NCBI RefSeq assembly: GCF_024220175.1
Contig: NZ_CP098502.1
Location: 4,902,514-4,966,513, forward strand
DNA: 64,000 bases
Source: Paraconexibacter antarcticus
Lineage (GTDB): Bacteria > Actinomycetota > Thermoleophilia > Solirubrobacterales > Solirubrobacteraceae
Direction: 5' to 3'
Made by a program: the position numbers and the translations under genes. The notes under the pieces were generated by a model, which was not told the DNA's origin, searched no databases, and saw only the letters and a list, made by a program, of their open reading frames with translations. Shown here one piece after another: positions 6,712 to 14,800 of the stretch; position 1 is the first letter of the stretch; every line of letters starts with the position of its first letter.

Positions 6712-8316
6712 TCACGGCACGCGCGTCTGCATGAAGGTCGTCGAGAGGAAGCTCTCGAGCCCCGGGACGTCCTTCGCGAGCGGGATGTCGGGATTGATCT
6801 GCGTGTCGGCCTGCGCCGTCGGCGAGCCGAACAGCTCGCGGTAGTCCTCGGCGATCATCTCGCCCGGGCGCCAGCCGTACGAGCTGTCGATGCGCGGGTC
6901 GCCGGAGAGGCCGCGCGCCTGCAGGTAGGCCCGCAGCGTGAGGTCCTGCTGGACGAGTGCGGCGTAGTCCATCGACCAGGCGTGGCCGTATTCGTGGAAG
7001 AGCTCGCCGTCGCCCCGCAGCCACCCGGCCCACGTGATGTCGGACGTCGCGTTGTAGTCGGTGTAGATGCCGTTCGACTGCGACGCGAAGCTCGTCGTGA
7101 AGCCGGCCTGCACGAGGTCGAAGCGGACGATGACGCGGGCCGCCTCGGTGCCGACGAGCGACCCGGTCATGAGGCGGTCGTGGATCGCCTTCGCGGGGAC
7201 GACGTCGTCGTAGCTCCTGACGGTCAGGCCGCTCGGGCCGACGTAGGTGGAGATCGGCGCCGCCGGGTCGGTCGAGCGGACGATGCGGCGCGTGCCGAAG
7301 TCCGCCCGCGCGGTGCCGGCGAGCGTCACGTCGCGGGTGGGCTTGATGCCCGCCGTGGTGTCCGGGACCCAGTCGGCCTGCAGCGCGTTCCACGACACCG
7401 GGGCGAGGGCGACGCGGTAGGCGCCGTCGGCGAGGCCGGTGAAGCGGTAGAAGCCCGACGCGTCGGTCTTCGCGTTGCCGAGGTACGTGCCCGCCCCGGA
7501 GTACAGGTAGACCGTGAACGCCGCCAGGGCCGTGTCGGTCGTCTCGAAGACGCCGTCGCGGCCTGATTCCTGGAAGACGAAGCCGCCGATCGTGCCGGGG
7601 TCCATCGCGGGGGCCGCGACGACCTGGCCCGAGGCGATGGAGACCGTCGTGCTCGTCGTCGCGACGTTGCCGGCGGGGTCGGTCGCGCGTGCGGTGATCG
7701 TGTGGCTGCCGTCGCTCGCGGCGGAGGCGTCGATCGACGCCGTCCACGAGGAGGTGCCGGACGCGGTCTGGTAGGCGCCGCCGTCGAGCCGCACCGCGAC
7801 GCTCGCGACGCTCGTCCCGTCGGCGGCCGTCCCGGCGACCGCGACCTGATGGCCGACGGTCGTGCCGCTGGACGGCGTCGTGATCGCGACGGCCGGCGCG
7901 GTCGTGTCGGCCGCCGCGGTCGTGTCGGCCGCCGCGTTCGCCACGGTGAAGGCGACCGACGCATTCGTCGCGTGGCCGGCGGCGTCGTACGCCCGGGCGG
8001 TGAGGGTGTGGGTGCCGTTCGCGTAGGCGGTCGTCGTGACGCCGGCCGACCAGGCGGTCGTGCCGCTCGCGACCGTCGCGGCGCCGCCGTCGACGCTCAC
8101 CTCGACGCGGGTGACGCCGACGTTGTCGGCGGCCTTGCCGCGCGCGGCGAGCGTGCCGGTCACCGTCGCGCCGGCGGCGGGCGCCGCGATCGAGATCGTC
8201 GGCGCGATGCGGTCGGCCTTCCCGGCGTGGGCGGCGGGCGCGGTGACGGCGAAGGGGGTGGACGCGGCGAGCGCGAAAGCGAGCACGCGCAGCGACCTGC
8301 GAGTCAGCGGGGACAT
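6712..8316 (-). CDS. Secreted Ig-like/SdrD-B domain protein with HEYGH zinc-peptidase motif
   Basis: The 534-aa protein has a signal peptide (MSPLTRRSLRVLAFALAASTPFAVTAPAAHA, cut near 31). Two bacterial Ig-like domains follow (about 38-125 and 135-220; APTISIAAPAAGATV and APAVAITTPSSGTTV). An SdrD-B-like segment comes next (about 235-330; GTIGGFVFQESGRDGVFETTD). The C-terminal part holds H441-E-Y-G-H445 and, 40 residues on, GEMIAEDYRELFG, which fits an HExxH zinc site with a downstream Glu ligand (gluzincin-like). I therefore read it as a secreted metallopeptidase or a cell-wall-acting relative. It converges with the SpaA-like gene, so both may act at the cell surface. I cannot assign a named peptidase family. 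Confidence 0.78.
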   Translation of the reverse strand: MSPLTRRSLRVLAFALAASTPFAVTAPAAHAGKADRIAPTISIAAPAAGATVTGTLAARGKAADNVGVTRVEVSVDGGAATVASGTTAWSAGVTTTAYANGTHTLTARAYDAAGHATNASVAFTVANAAADTTAAADTTAPAVAITTPSSGTTVGHQVAVAGTAADGTSVASVAVRLDGGAYQTASGTSSWTASIDASAASDGSHTITARATDPAGNVATTSTTVSIASGQVVAAPAMDPGTIGGFVFQESGRDGVFETTDTALAAFTVYLYSGAGTYLGNAKTDASGFYRFTGLADGAYRVALAPVSWNALQADWVPDTTAGIKPTRDVTLAGTARADFGTRRIVRSTDPAAPISTYVGPSGLTVRSYDDVVPAKAIHDRLMTGSLVGTEAARVIVRFDLVQAGFTTSFASQSNGIYTDYNATSDITWAGWLRGDGELFHEYGHAWSMDYAALVQQDLTLRAYLQARGLSGDPRIDSSYGWRPGEMIAEDYRELFGSPTAQADTQINPDIPLAKDVPGLESFLSTTFMQTRVP

Positions 8317-8551
8317 CGGGACGAGACCTCGGGGCAGGGGTTCGCGGAGCCCCGGTCCGGGCGGCGGCAGCGACCGGGGGAGGCGCTGGAAACGGGGATC
8401 TCCGGCGCCCGACTGCCCCTCTCATCGGTCGTTCGATGCCTGACCTTGCCGGGTGCCCAGCGGAGTGGACGGGTGTTCGAACACGGACGCGACACGTCGG
8501 CGGGGGTATTCGACCTGCGCCGCCCCTCTCCCTGCGCGACGATGTGCGGTG

Positions 8552-9226
8552 ATGCCGACCTTGCCGCCCTTCTCCGAGCTCGCCTCCGCCCCCGCCCCCG
8601 GGCTCGACGAGCTCGCCCTCGCGCTCGCGGCCGAGCTGCGCCCGGGGACGGACGCCGACGGCGCGCTGGCCGAGCTCGACGCGCTCGGCGACGAGCTGGC
8701 CGTCCTGCTCGCGGGCTCCGGCGACGAGGAGGACCCCCAGACCGCCGCCGCCGCGACCGCGGCGCTCCTCGGCGGCGAGCACGGCTTCACGGGGGACACC
8801 GACGAGTACGACCACCCCGACAACTCGATGCTCGACCTCGTCCTCGAGCGCCGGCGGGGCCTGCCGATCCTGCTGTCGGTCGTCTACGCCGAGGTCGGCC
8901 GGCGCGCGGGGCTGCCGCTCGCCGGGGTCGGGCTCCCGGGCCACTATGTCGTCGGCCACTTCGGGGCGTCGCCACCGATCCTCCTCGACCCGTTCGGCGG
9001 TGGGGCGCAGGTGAGCTACGCGGGCGACCCGGAGGACGTCCGGCCGTGGACGCCGACCGAGACGGCGATGCGGATGCTCAACAACCTCGTCATGGCGTAC
9101 ACCGCGCGGGGGGATCTCCTCACCGCCCGCCGCGCCGCCGTCATGCGCCTGCACCTGCCGGCCGAGCCCCGCCTGCGCCCGATCCTCGAGCGCGAGCTGC
9201 GGGCGATCGAGGACCGCCTCGGCTGA
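8552..9226 (+). CDS. SirB1-family transglutaminase-like protein
   Basis: The 224-aa protein, from ATG 8552, matches the SirB1/transglutaminase-like N-terminal family: [47 protein letters not shown], then LLDPFGGG. The family's His (PGHYVV) and Asp (LLDPFGG) are present, but the position that is Cys in active transglutaminases is Ser (LLSVVYAEV). It may therefore bind rather than catalyse. The C-terminal part ([27 protein letters not shown]) is TPR-like helical sequence, usual for this family. The cellular function is unknown. It is a single gene, followed by the small double-CxxC gene. Confidence 0.8.
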   Translation: MPTLPPFSELASAPAPGLDELALALAAELRPGTDADGALAELDALGDELAVLLAGSGDEEDPQTAAAATAALLGGEHGFTGDTDEYDHPDNSMLDLVLERRRGLPILLSVVYAEVGRRAGLPLAGVGLPGHYVVGHFGASPPILLDPFGGGAQVSYAGDPEDVRPWTPTETAMRMLNNLVMAYTARGDLLTARRAAVMRLHLPAEPRLRPILERELRAIEDRLG

Positions 9227-9322
9227 ACCCACGGCGCCGCCCGGGAGCCGGAATTCAAGACGTGCCCCCGCGATGCCGCTAACGTGCGTACGGCAACAAT
9301 CAACGAAGAGAGGAGGGCCGCC

Positions 9323-9424
9323 ATGCGTGTCCTCTGTGCGAAGTGCCTGCGGCTCTGGCCCGCGGCGCGTGTCGCGGATCGCGCGAGCTGCCCCCATTGC
9401 GGGGGAGTTCTGCGGCACCGCTAG
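9323..9424 (+). CDS. 33-residue double-CxxC (zinc-ribbon-like) small protein
   Basis: ATG at 9323 is 9 nt after a strong Shine-Dalgarno (GAGAGGAGGGC), and TAG is at 9422-9424. The 33-residue product has two CxxC pairs, LCAKCLRLW near the N-terminus and SCPHCGGVL near the C-terminus, separated by 14 residues. That is the layout of a single zinc ribbon or rubredoxin-like knuckle. A clean hairpin terminator begins 17 bp after the stop, so the gene looks like its own short transcription unit. Function is unknown. Support comes from the ribosome site, the paired cysteines and the terminator; I have no homology evidence. Confidence 0.65.
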   Translation: MRVLCAKCLRLWPAARVADRASCPHCGGVLRHR

Positions 9425-9440
9425 ACACCACACGATCCGA

Positions 9441-9470
9441 GCCCCGCTGACCAACCAGCGGGGCTTCGTT
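9441..9470 (+). terminator. Rho-independent-type terminator after small CxxC gene
   Basis: A 9-bp perfect stem (GCCCCGCTG / CAGCGGGGC) with an ACCAAC loop at 9441-9464 is followed by TTCGTTCGTT. It ends the transcript of the small protein before the glycosylase gene. Confidence 0.75.
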
Positions 9471-9545
9471 CGTTCCGGGGCCTTCGCGACGGTGGGCCGG
9501 CGTCCCTCGTCGCGTCGTGGCGGGTGGCGCACTAGATTGCCCGCC

Positions 9546-10223
9546 GTGGCCGCGCGACCGCTCGAGGAGATCGTCGATCCGGGCTGGGCGCAGGCCCTCG
9601 CGCCCGTGGCGGACCGCATCGCGGCGATGGGGGACTTCCTCCGCGCCGAGGTCGCCGCCGGGCGCCCGTACCTCCCGGCCGGGAAGGACGTCCTGCGCGC
9701 GTTCGCCGAGCCCTTCGCCGCCGCGCGGGTCCTCGTCGTCGGTCAGGACCCGTACCCGACGCCGGGCCACGCGGTCGGCCTGAGCTTCTCCGTCGCGCCC
9801 GACGTGCGGCCGATCCCGAAGTCGCTCGTGAACATCTACAAGGAGTACGAGGAGGACCTCGGGCTGCCGCGGCCGTCCAGCGGAGACCTGTCGCCGTGGG
9901 CCCGGCAGGGCGTCGTCCTCCTCAACCGCTCGCTGACCGTCCGCCCCGGCGAGCCGAACTCGCACCAGGGGCGTGGCTGGGAGGCGGTGACCGAGCAGGC
10001 GATCCGCGCGCTCGCCGATCGCCGGGGGCCGTTGGTCGCGATCCTCTGGGGGCGCAACGCGCGCAACCTCAAGCCGCTGCTGGGCGACGTGCCGGCGATC
10101 GAGTCCGCGCACCCCAGCCCGCTCTCGGCGCACAACGGGTTCTTCGGGTCGCGCCCGTTCACCCGCGCGAACGCGCTGCTCGCCGAGCAGGGCGGCGAGC
10201 CGATCGACTGGCGCCTGCCCTAG
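9546..10223 (+). CDS. ung: Uracil-DNA glycosylase, family 1
   Basis: The 225-aa enzyme removes uracil from DNA in base excision repair. It carries the water-activating motif ([20 protein letters not shown]), the second catalytic loop ([20 protein letters not shown]) and the [22 protein letters not shown] segment typical of Ung. The start is GTG at 9546, which gives the usual family length. The stop TAG at 10221-10223 is part of the CTAG that borders the IS982 element, so the insertion left the coding sequence intact. Before insertion the gene would have converged directly with the gene now at 11222-11752. Confidence 0.95.
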   Translation: MAARPLEEIVDPGWAQALAPVADRIAAMGDFLRAEVAAGRPYLPAGKDVLRAFAEPFAAARVLVVGQDPYPTPGHAVGLSFSVAPDVRPIPKSLVNIYKEYEEDLGLPRPSSGDLSPWARQGVVLLNRSLTVRPGEPNSHQGRGWEAVTEQAIRALADRRGPLVAILWGRNARNLKPLLGDVPAIESAHPSPLSAHNGFFGSRPFTRANALLAEQGGEPIDWRLP

Positions 10224-11221
10224 ATGGTTCGTTCCACGGATCGGTCAGGCGTAGTAGGCAGTGAGGTTGCGTGGTGGGCGGCCGAGGCGTTCGTTGAGAG
10301 CGATCGCGGCGGTGAGAGCGAGGAACTTGGCGGCCAGGCGGGTGCGGAGCGTGTGGAGCTCGCGGGCGCGGTGGTCCTCGAGGTTGAGCATGTCTTTGCA
10401 TGTCCAGAAGATCGATTCCACGCATTGCCGGATCGGGGCCAGGTGCGGCTCTTTGCCGGCCTCGTCCTTGCGTCGGGGGCGGACGATCGTGGCGCCGAGC
10501 GCGGAGGCTTGGGCGTGGAAGTCGCGGCCGGAGTAGCCCTTGTCGCCGATGACGGTGACCGGGCCGTTGCGGTGGCAGCGGGCGAGCATGTCCAGCGCGA
10601 CGTCTCGTTCGCCCGTTTTCGGGGAGGTCAGGGCAAGGGCGCGTGGAGTGCCGTCGGTCGCGAACAGGCCGTGCAGGCGGAAGCCCCAGAAGAAGCGGGA
10701 ATGGCTGGCGCAGTAGCCGTACTCCGCGGCGTTGCCCAGGGCGCTGCGGCGCGTCGTTTCGACCGAGCGACCGCATTCGACCGGTGTGCTGTCGACCACG
10801 AGCAGGTCGTCGTCAAAGCCGTTGGTGTGGCGGGCGAACTCGAGGATCAGCGCTTCGATTTTGTCCGACAGGCGCTGGCGGCGTTTGACGAAACCCGGGC
10901 GCTTGGGCAGTCGCGGGAACAGGTGCCCCAAGCGATGCGGTGCCATCGCCCAGAACTGCTCGTCAGAGCTGATCCGCAGTACCTGCTGAGCCACGCTCAA
11001 CGTGACGACCTCCGCGTCGGTCAAGATCCGTTTGGCGTTCTTGCCCTTCGCAGGCAGGAGATCGTCGCAGGTGCAGTAAACAGCGATCAGCAGCAGGTCG
11101 AGGTCGGCGTCCATCGAGGCCCCCAGGGTCGGCGTTGGCGAGATAGCACCGCCGACTTCGACCTGCCTGCTTATGTCACCTGCCTACCCGACTCCTCCGC
11201 CCCCGCCGTGGAACGAACCAT
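10224..11221 (-). mobile_element. IS982-family insertion sequence, copy 1
   Basis: The 998-bp element is bounded by perfect 16-bp terminal inverted repeats (ATGGTTCGTTCCACGG at 10224-10239, and its complement at 11206-11221). CTAG stands immediately outside both ends (10220-10223 and 11222-11225). This is either a 4-bp target duplication at a palindromic CTAG or a 20-bp inverted repeat that includes it. It holds one transposase gene on the minus strand. The second copy at 36278-37275 appears identical by eye. The left CTAG supplies the stop of ung, and the right CTAG supplies the stop of the gene at 11222-11752. Confidence 0.93.
10245..11114 (-). CDS. IS982-family DDE transposase (copy 1)
   Basis: The 289-aa transposase catalyses cut-and-paste movement of the surrounding element. 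It shows the IS982-type core: LVVDSTPVECGRS with the first Asp, EYGYCASHSRFFWGFRLHGLF, VIGDKGYSG with the second Asp, and IRQCVESIFWTCKDMLNLE with the catalytic Glu. The N-terminal LTDAEVVTLSVAQQVL segment also fits the family. The reading frame is complete and undisturbed, so the copy looks active. Its protein sequence is the same as that of copy 2. Confidence 0.93.
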   Translation of the reverse strand: MDADLDLLLIAVYCTCDDLLPAKGKNAKRILTDAEVVTLSVAQQVLRISSDEQFWAMAPHRLGHLFPRLPKRPGFVKRRQRLSDKIEALILEFARHTNGFDDDLLVVDSTPVECGRSVETTRRSALGNAAEYGYCASHSRFFWGFRLHGLFATDGTPRALALTSPKTGERDVALDMLARCHRNGPVTVIGDKGYSGRDFHAQASALGATIVRPRRKDEAGKEPHLAPIRQCVESIFWTCKDMLNLEDHRARELHTLRTRLAAKFLALTAAIALNERLGRPPRNLTAYYA

Positions 11222-11752
11222 CTAGAGGACCGTCGCGTCGTAGACGTCCTCGGCCGCGGCGCCCATGAGCCGCGCCGCGAGCTGCGGCTTGAGGACCTCC
11301 AGCCGCGCGTCCTGCCCGGCGTCCCGCTCGGGCGCGAAGGCGAGCGCGGCGAACTCGGGGGTGACGAACCCCTCGCGGAGGACGAGCTCGACCGCCCGCC
11401 CGCCGCACGCGAGCCGGAAGACGAAGCGCTCGCGCTCGGGCCCGAGCCCGGGGCGCCGCAGGGCCGGATCGACGACGAAGCGCCCGTCGCTCACCGCGCG
11501 GGTGACGAGCTCGATGCCGTCCCGGGCGCCGGGGCCGCCGAACGCCGTCGCGACCGTGAGCTCGCGCCGCTCGGGCGGCGCGCCGCCGCCTCCGAGCAGC
11601 GGCAGCCCGCGCTCCAGGACCTTGAAGGCGTGGGCGACCCCGCCGGGGGCCCCCGGGCCGTGGAAGCGCATGAGGTCGGCGAAGGTGAACGCCAGCACCG
11701 TCCCGCGCTCGGTGACGAGCAGCGGCGCGGTCGGTCCTGGCACGTCCGGCAT
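11222..11752 (-). CDS. Hypothetical protein, weakly FmdE-like pattern
   Basis: The 176-aa protein from ATG 11752 reads MPDVPGPTAPLLVTERG. It contains FHGPGAPGGVAHAFKVLERGLPLL, then ELTVATAFGGPGARDGIELVTRAVSDGRF, then VELVLREGFVTPEF. The order of an FHGP..PGG motif, a small-residue strand and a GIELVTR segment recalls FmdE-type proteins (FHGH-CPG). The cysteines of that family are absent, so the resemblance is only suggestive. The stop codon TAG is provided by the CTAG at the right border of the IS982 copy. It is divergent from Lhr (54 bp between starts). I do not know its function. Confidence 0.6.
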   Translation of the reverse strand: MPDVPGPTAPLLVTERGTVLAFTFADLMRFHGPGAPGGVAHAFKVLERGLPLLGGGGAPPERRELTVATAFGGPGARDGIELVTRAVSDGRFVVDPALRRPGLGPERERFVFRLACGGRAVELVLREGFVTPEFAALAFAPERDAGQDARLEVLKPQLAARLMGAAAEDVYDATVL

Positions 11753-11806
11753 GCCGCCGAGCCTTTCAGCAAACCGGACCCCGGGCAATAGGCTGGGAGG
11801 CCCGCC

Positions 11807-14800
11807 ATGCCCCCGTCCGCCGACCCCTCGCTCGCGCAGTTCAGCCCCCGCACCCGCGAGTGGTTCACGGGCGCGTTCGCGGGCGCGACCGAGGTGCAGC
11901 AGCAGGCGTGGCCGGCGATCGCCAGCGGCGCCCACACGCTCATCGCGGCGCCGACCGGCAGCGGCAAGACGCTCGCCGCCTTCCTCTGGGGCCTCGATGC
12001 CCTCGCGCGGGAGCCGCGTCCGGAGCCGGCGCACACGCGCATCGTCTACGTCTCCCCGCTGAAGGCCCTCGCCTACGACGTCGACCGCAACCTCCGTGCG
12101 CCCCTGCGCGGCATCGGCGCCGACGTCACCGTCGGCATCCGGACCGGCGACACCCCGCAGCGCGACCGCGCGGCCATGGTGCGCCGCCCGCCGGACATCC
12201 TCATCACGACGCCCGAGTCGCTCTACCTCATCCTCACGAGCCAGGCGCGGGAGATGCTGCGCGGGACGCAGGCGGTCATCGTCGACGAGATCCACGCGAT
12301 CGCCGCGACGAAGCGCGGCGCCCACTTCGCGCTGACCCTCGAGCGCCTGCAGGCGCTGCAACAAACCGGCCCTCACCCACCCCACGAGGTCCAGCGCATC
12401 GGCCTGTCGGCGACGCAGAACCCGCTCGAGGAGGTCGGCCGCTACCTCGTCGGCCCGCGCCGCACCTGCACGCTCGTGGACGCCGGCGTGCGCAAGCCGC
12501 TGGACCTGAAGATCCACGTCCCCGTCGAGTCGATGGTCGAACCCGAGGCGCTGGACGAGCACGGCGCGCCCCGCGACCCGCTCGAGCCGGTCATCGGCGG
12601 CGAGTCGACGCGCAAGTCGATCTGGCCCGCGATCTACCCCGAGATCCTGAAGCTCGTCAGGGAGCACCGGTCGACGATCGTCTTCGTGAACAACCGCCGC
12701 GGGGCCGAGCGCCTCGCGCTGCGGCTCAACGAGCTGCACCACGCCGAGCGGGTCGAGGCGGACGAGGACGCGAGCACCGAGATCATCGCCCGCGCCCACC
12801 ACGGCTCGCTCGCCCGCGAGGAGCGCGAGGTCGTCGAGGAGCTCCTGAAGTCCGGCGACCTCCCGTGCCTCGTGGCGACGTCCTCGCTCGAGCTCGGGAT
12901 CGACATGGGCGCGGTCGACCTCGTCCTCCAGGTCGAGTCGCCGAAGTCCGTCGCCCGCGGCCTGCAGCGCGTCGGCCGCGCCGGGCACGGCGTCGGCGAC
13001 ACGTCGAAGGGGCGCATCTTCCCGAAGTTCCGCGCCGACCTGCTCGAGTGCGCGGTCGTCGTCAAGCAGATGCGCGAGGGGAAGATCGAGCCGACGGTCG
13101 TCCCCCGCAACCCGCTCGACGTCCTCGCCCAGCAGATCGTCGCGATGGCCGCCGACGCGACCGACGCCGAGGGCGGCGGCGGACTCGCGGTCGACGACCT
13201 CCACGCGCTCGTCACCCGCACGCACTCCTACGCAGAGTTGTCCCGTGAGCTGCTCGAGAACGTCCTTGACATGCTCGACGGCCGCTACCCGTCGCAGGAG
13301 TTCGGCGACCTGCGCGCGCGCATCACGTGGGACCGGATCGCGGGGACGATCCGCGCCCGCAAGGGGTCGCGCTCGCTCGCGATCGTCAACGCGGGCACGA
13401 TCCCCGACCGCGGCCTGTACTCCGTCACGCTCCCCGACGGCCGCCGCGTGGGCGAGCTCGACGAGGAGATGGTCTACGAGGCGCGGCCGGGGCAGGCGTT
13501 CCTCCTCGGCGCGTCGGCCTGGCGGATCGAGGAGATCCAGCGCGACCGCGTCATCGTCACCCCGGCGCCGGGCGCGCCGGGCGCCGTCCCGTTCTGGAAG
13601 GGCGACGGCGTCGGCCGGCCCAAGGAGCTCGGTCAGGCGATCGGCGAGTTCGCGCGGACCGCGGTCGACGCCGACCCCGAGGAGCTCGAGCGCACCCACG
13701 ACCTCGACCCGCGCGCCGCGCGCAACCTCGTCGAGTACCTCCAGGAGCAGCAGGCCGCCACGCGCGTCGTCCCCTCCGACCGGACGATCGTCGTCGAGCG
13801 CTTCCGCGACGAGATCGGCGACTGGCGGCTGTGCATCCTCTCGCCCTACGGCGGCCGCGTGCACGCCGCGTGGGCGCTCGCGCTCAGCGCGCGCATCCGC
13901 GACGTCTACGGCCTGGAGAGCGACGCGATCTGGTCCGACGACGGGATCATCGTCCACCTCCCCGACGCCGACGAGCCCCCGGGCGCCGAGCTCGTCATGG
14001 TCGAGCCCGACGAGGTGCAGGACCTCGTCGTCGCCGAGCTCGGGTCCTCCGCCCTCTTCGGCGCGCGCTTCCGCGAGAACGCCGGCCGCGCGCTGCTCAT
14101 CCCGCGCGCGTACCCGGGCAAGCGCACGCCGCTGTGGCAGCAGCGGCTGAAGGCGCAGTCGCTGCTCGAGGTCGCCAAGCGCTACGCCGACTTCCCGATC
14201 ATCCTCGAGACCTACCGCGAGTGCCTCCGCGACGTGCTGGACGTGCCGGGTCTCACCGACCTGCTCCGCGCCCTCCACGCACGCGACCTCTCGCTCGTCG
14301 AGGTCGAGACCCCCACCGCCTCCCCATTCGCGTCCTCGCTGCTCTTCGACTACATCGCGACGTACATGTACGAGGGGGACACGCCGAACGCGGAGCGCCG
14401 CGCGGCGGCGCTGTCGTTGAACAAGGACCTCCTCGCCGAGCTGCTCGGGCAGGAGGAGCTGCGCGACCTCATCGACCCCGACGCGCTCGAGCAGGTCGAG
14501 GCCGCGCTGCAGCACCTCACCGAGCGGATGCGCGCGGCGACGGCCGACGAGCTCGGGGACATCCTGCGCCGCGTCGGGGACCTCACGGACGCGGAGGTCG
14601 CCGCGCGCGTGGTCGACGGCGTCGACCCCGCGGACCTGACGGCGCGCCTGGCGGGCGAGCGGCGCGCGGTGCGGGTGCGCGTCGGCGGCGAGGAGCGCTG
14701 GATCGCCGCGGACGACGCCGGGCTCTACCGCGACGCGCTCGGGACCGTCCCGCCCGGCGGGCTGCCGGCCGCCTTCCTCGAGGACGCCCCGCACCCGCTG

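Noticed and set aside
6659-9619. A 986-codon minus-strand frame
   Set aside because: It is low-complexity Arg/Gly/His sequence crossing several real genes, including the secreted protease-like gene in another frame.
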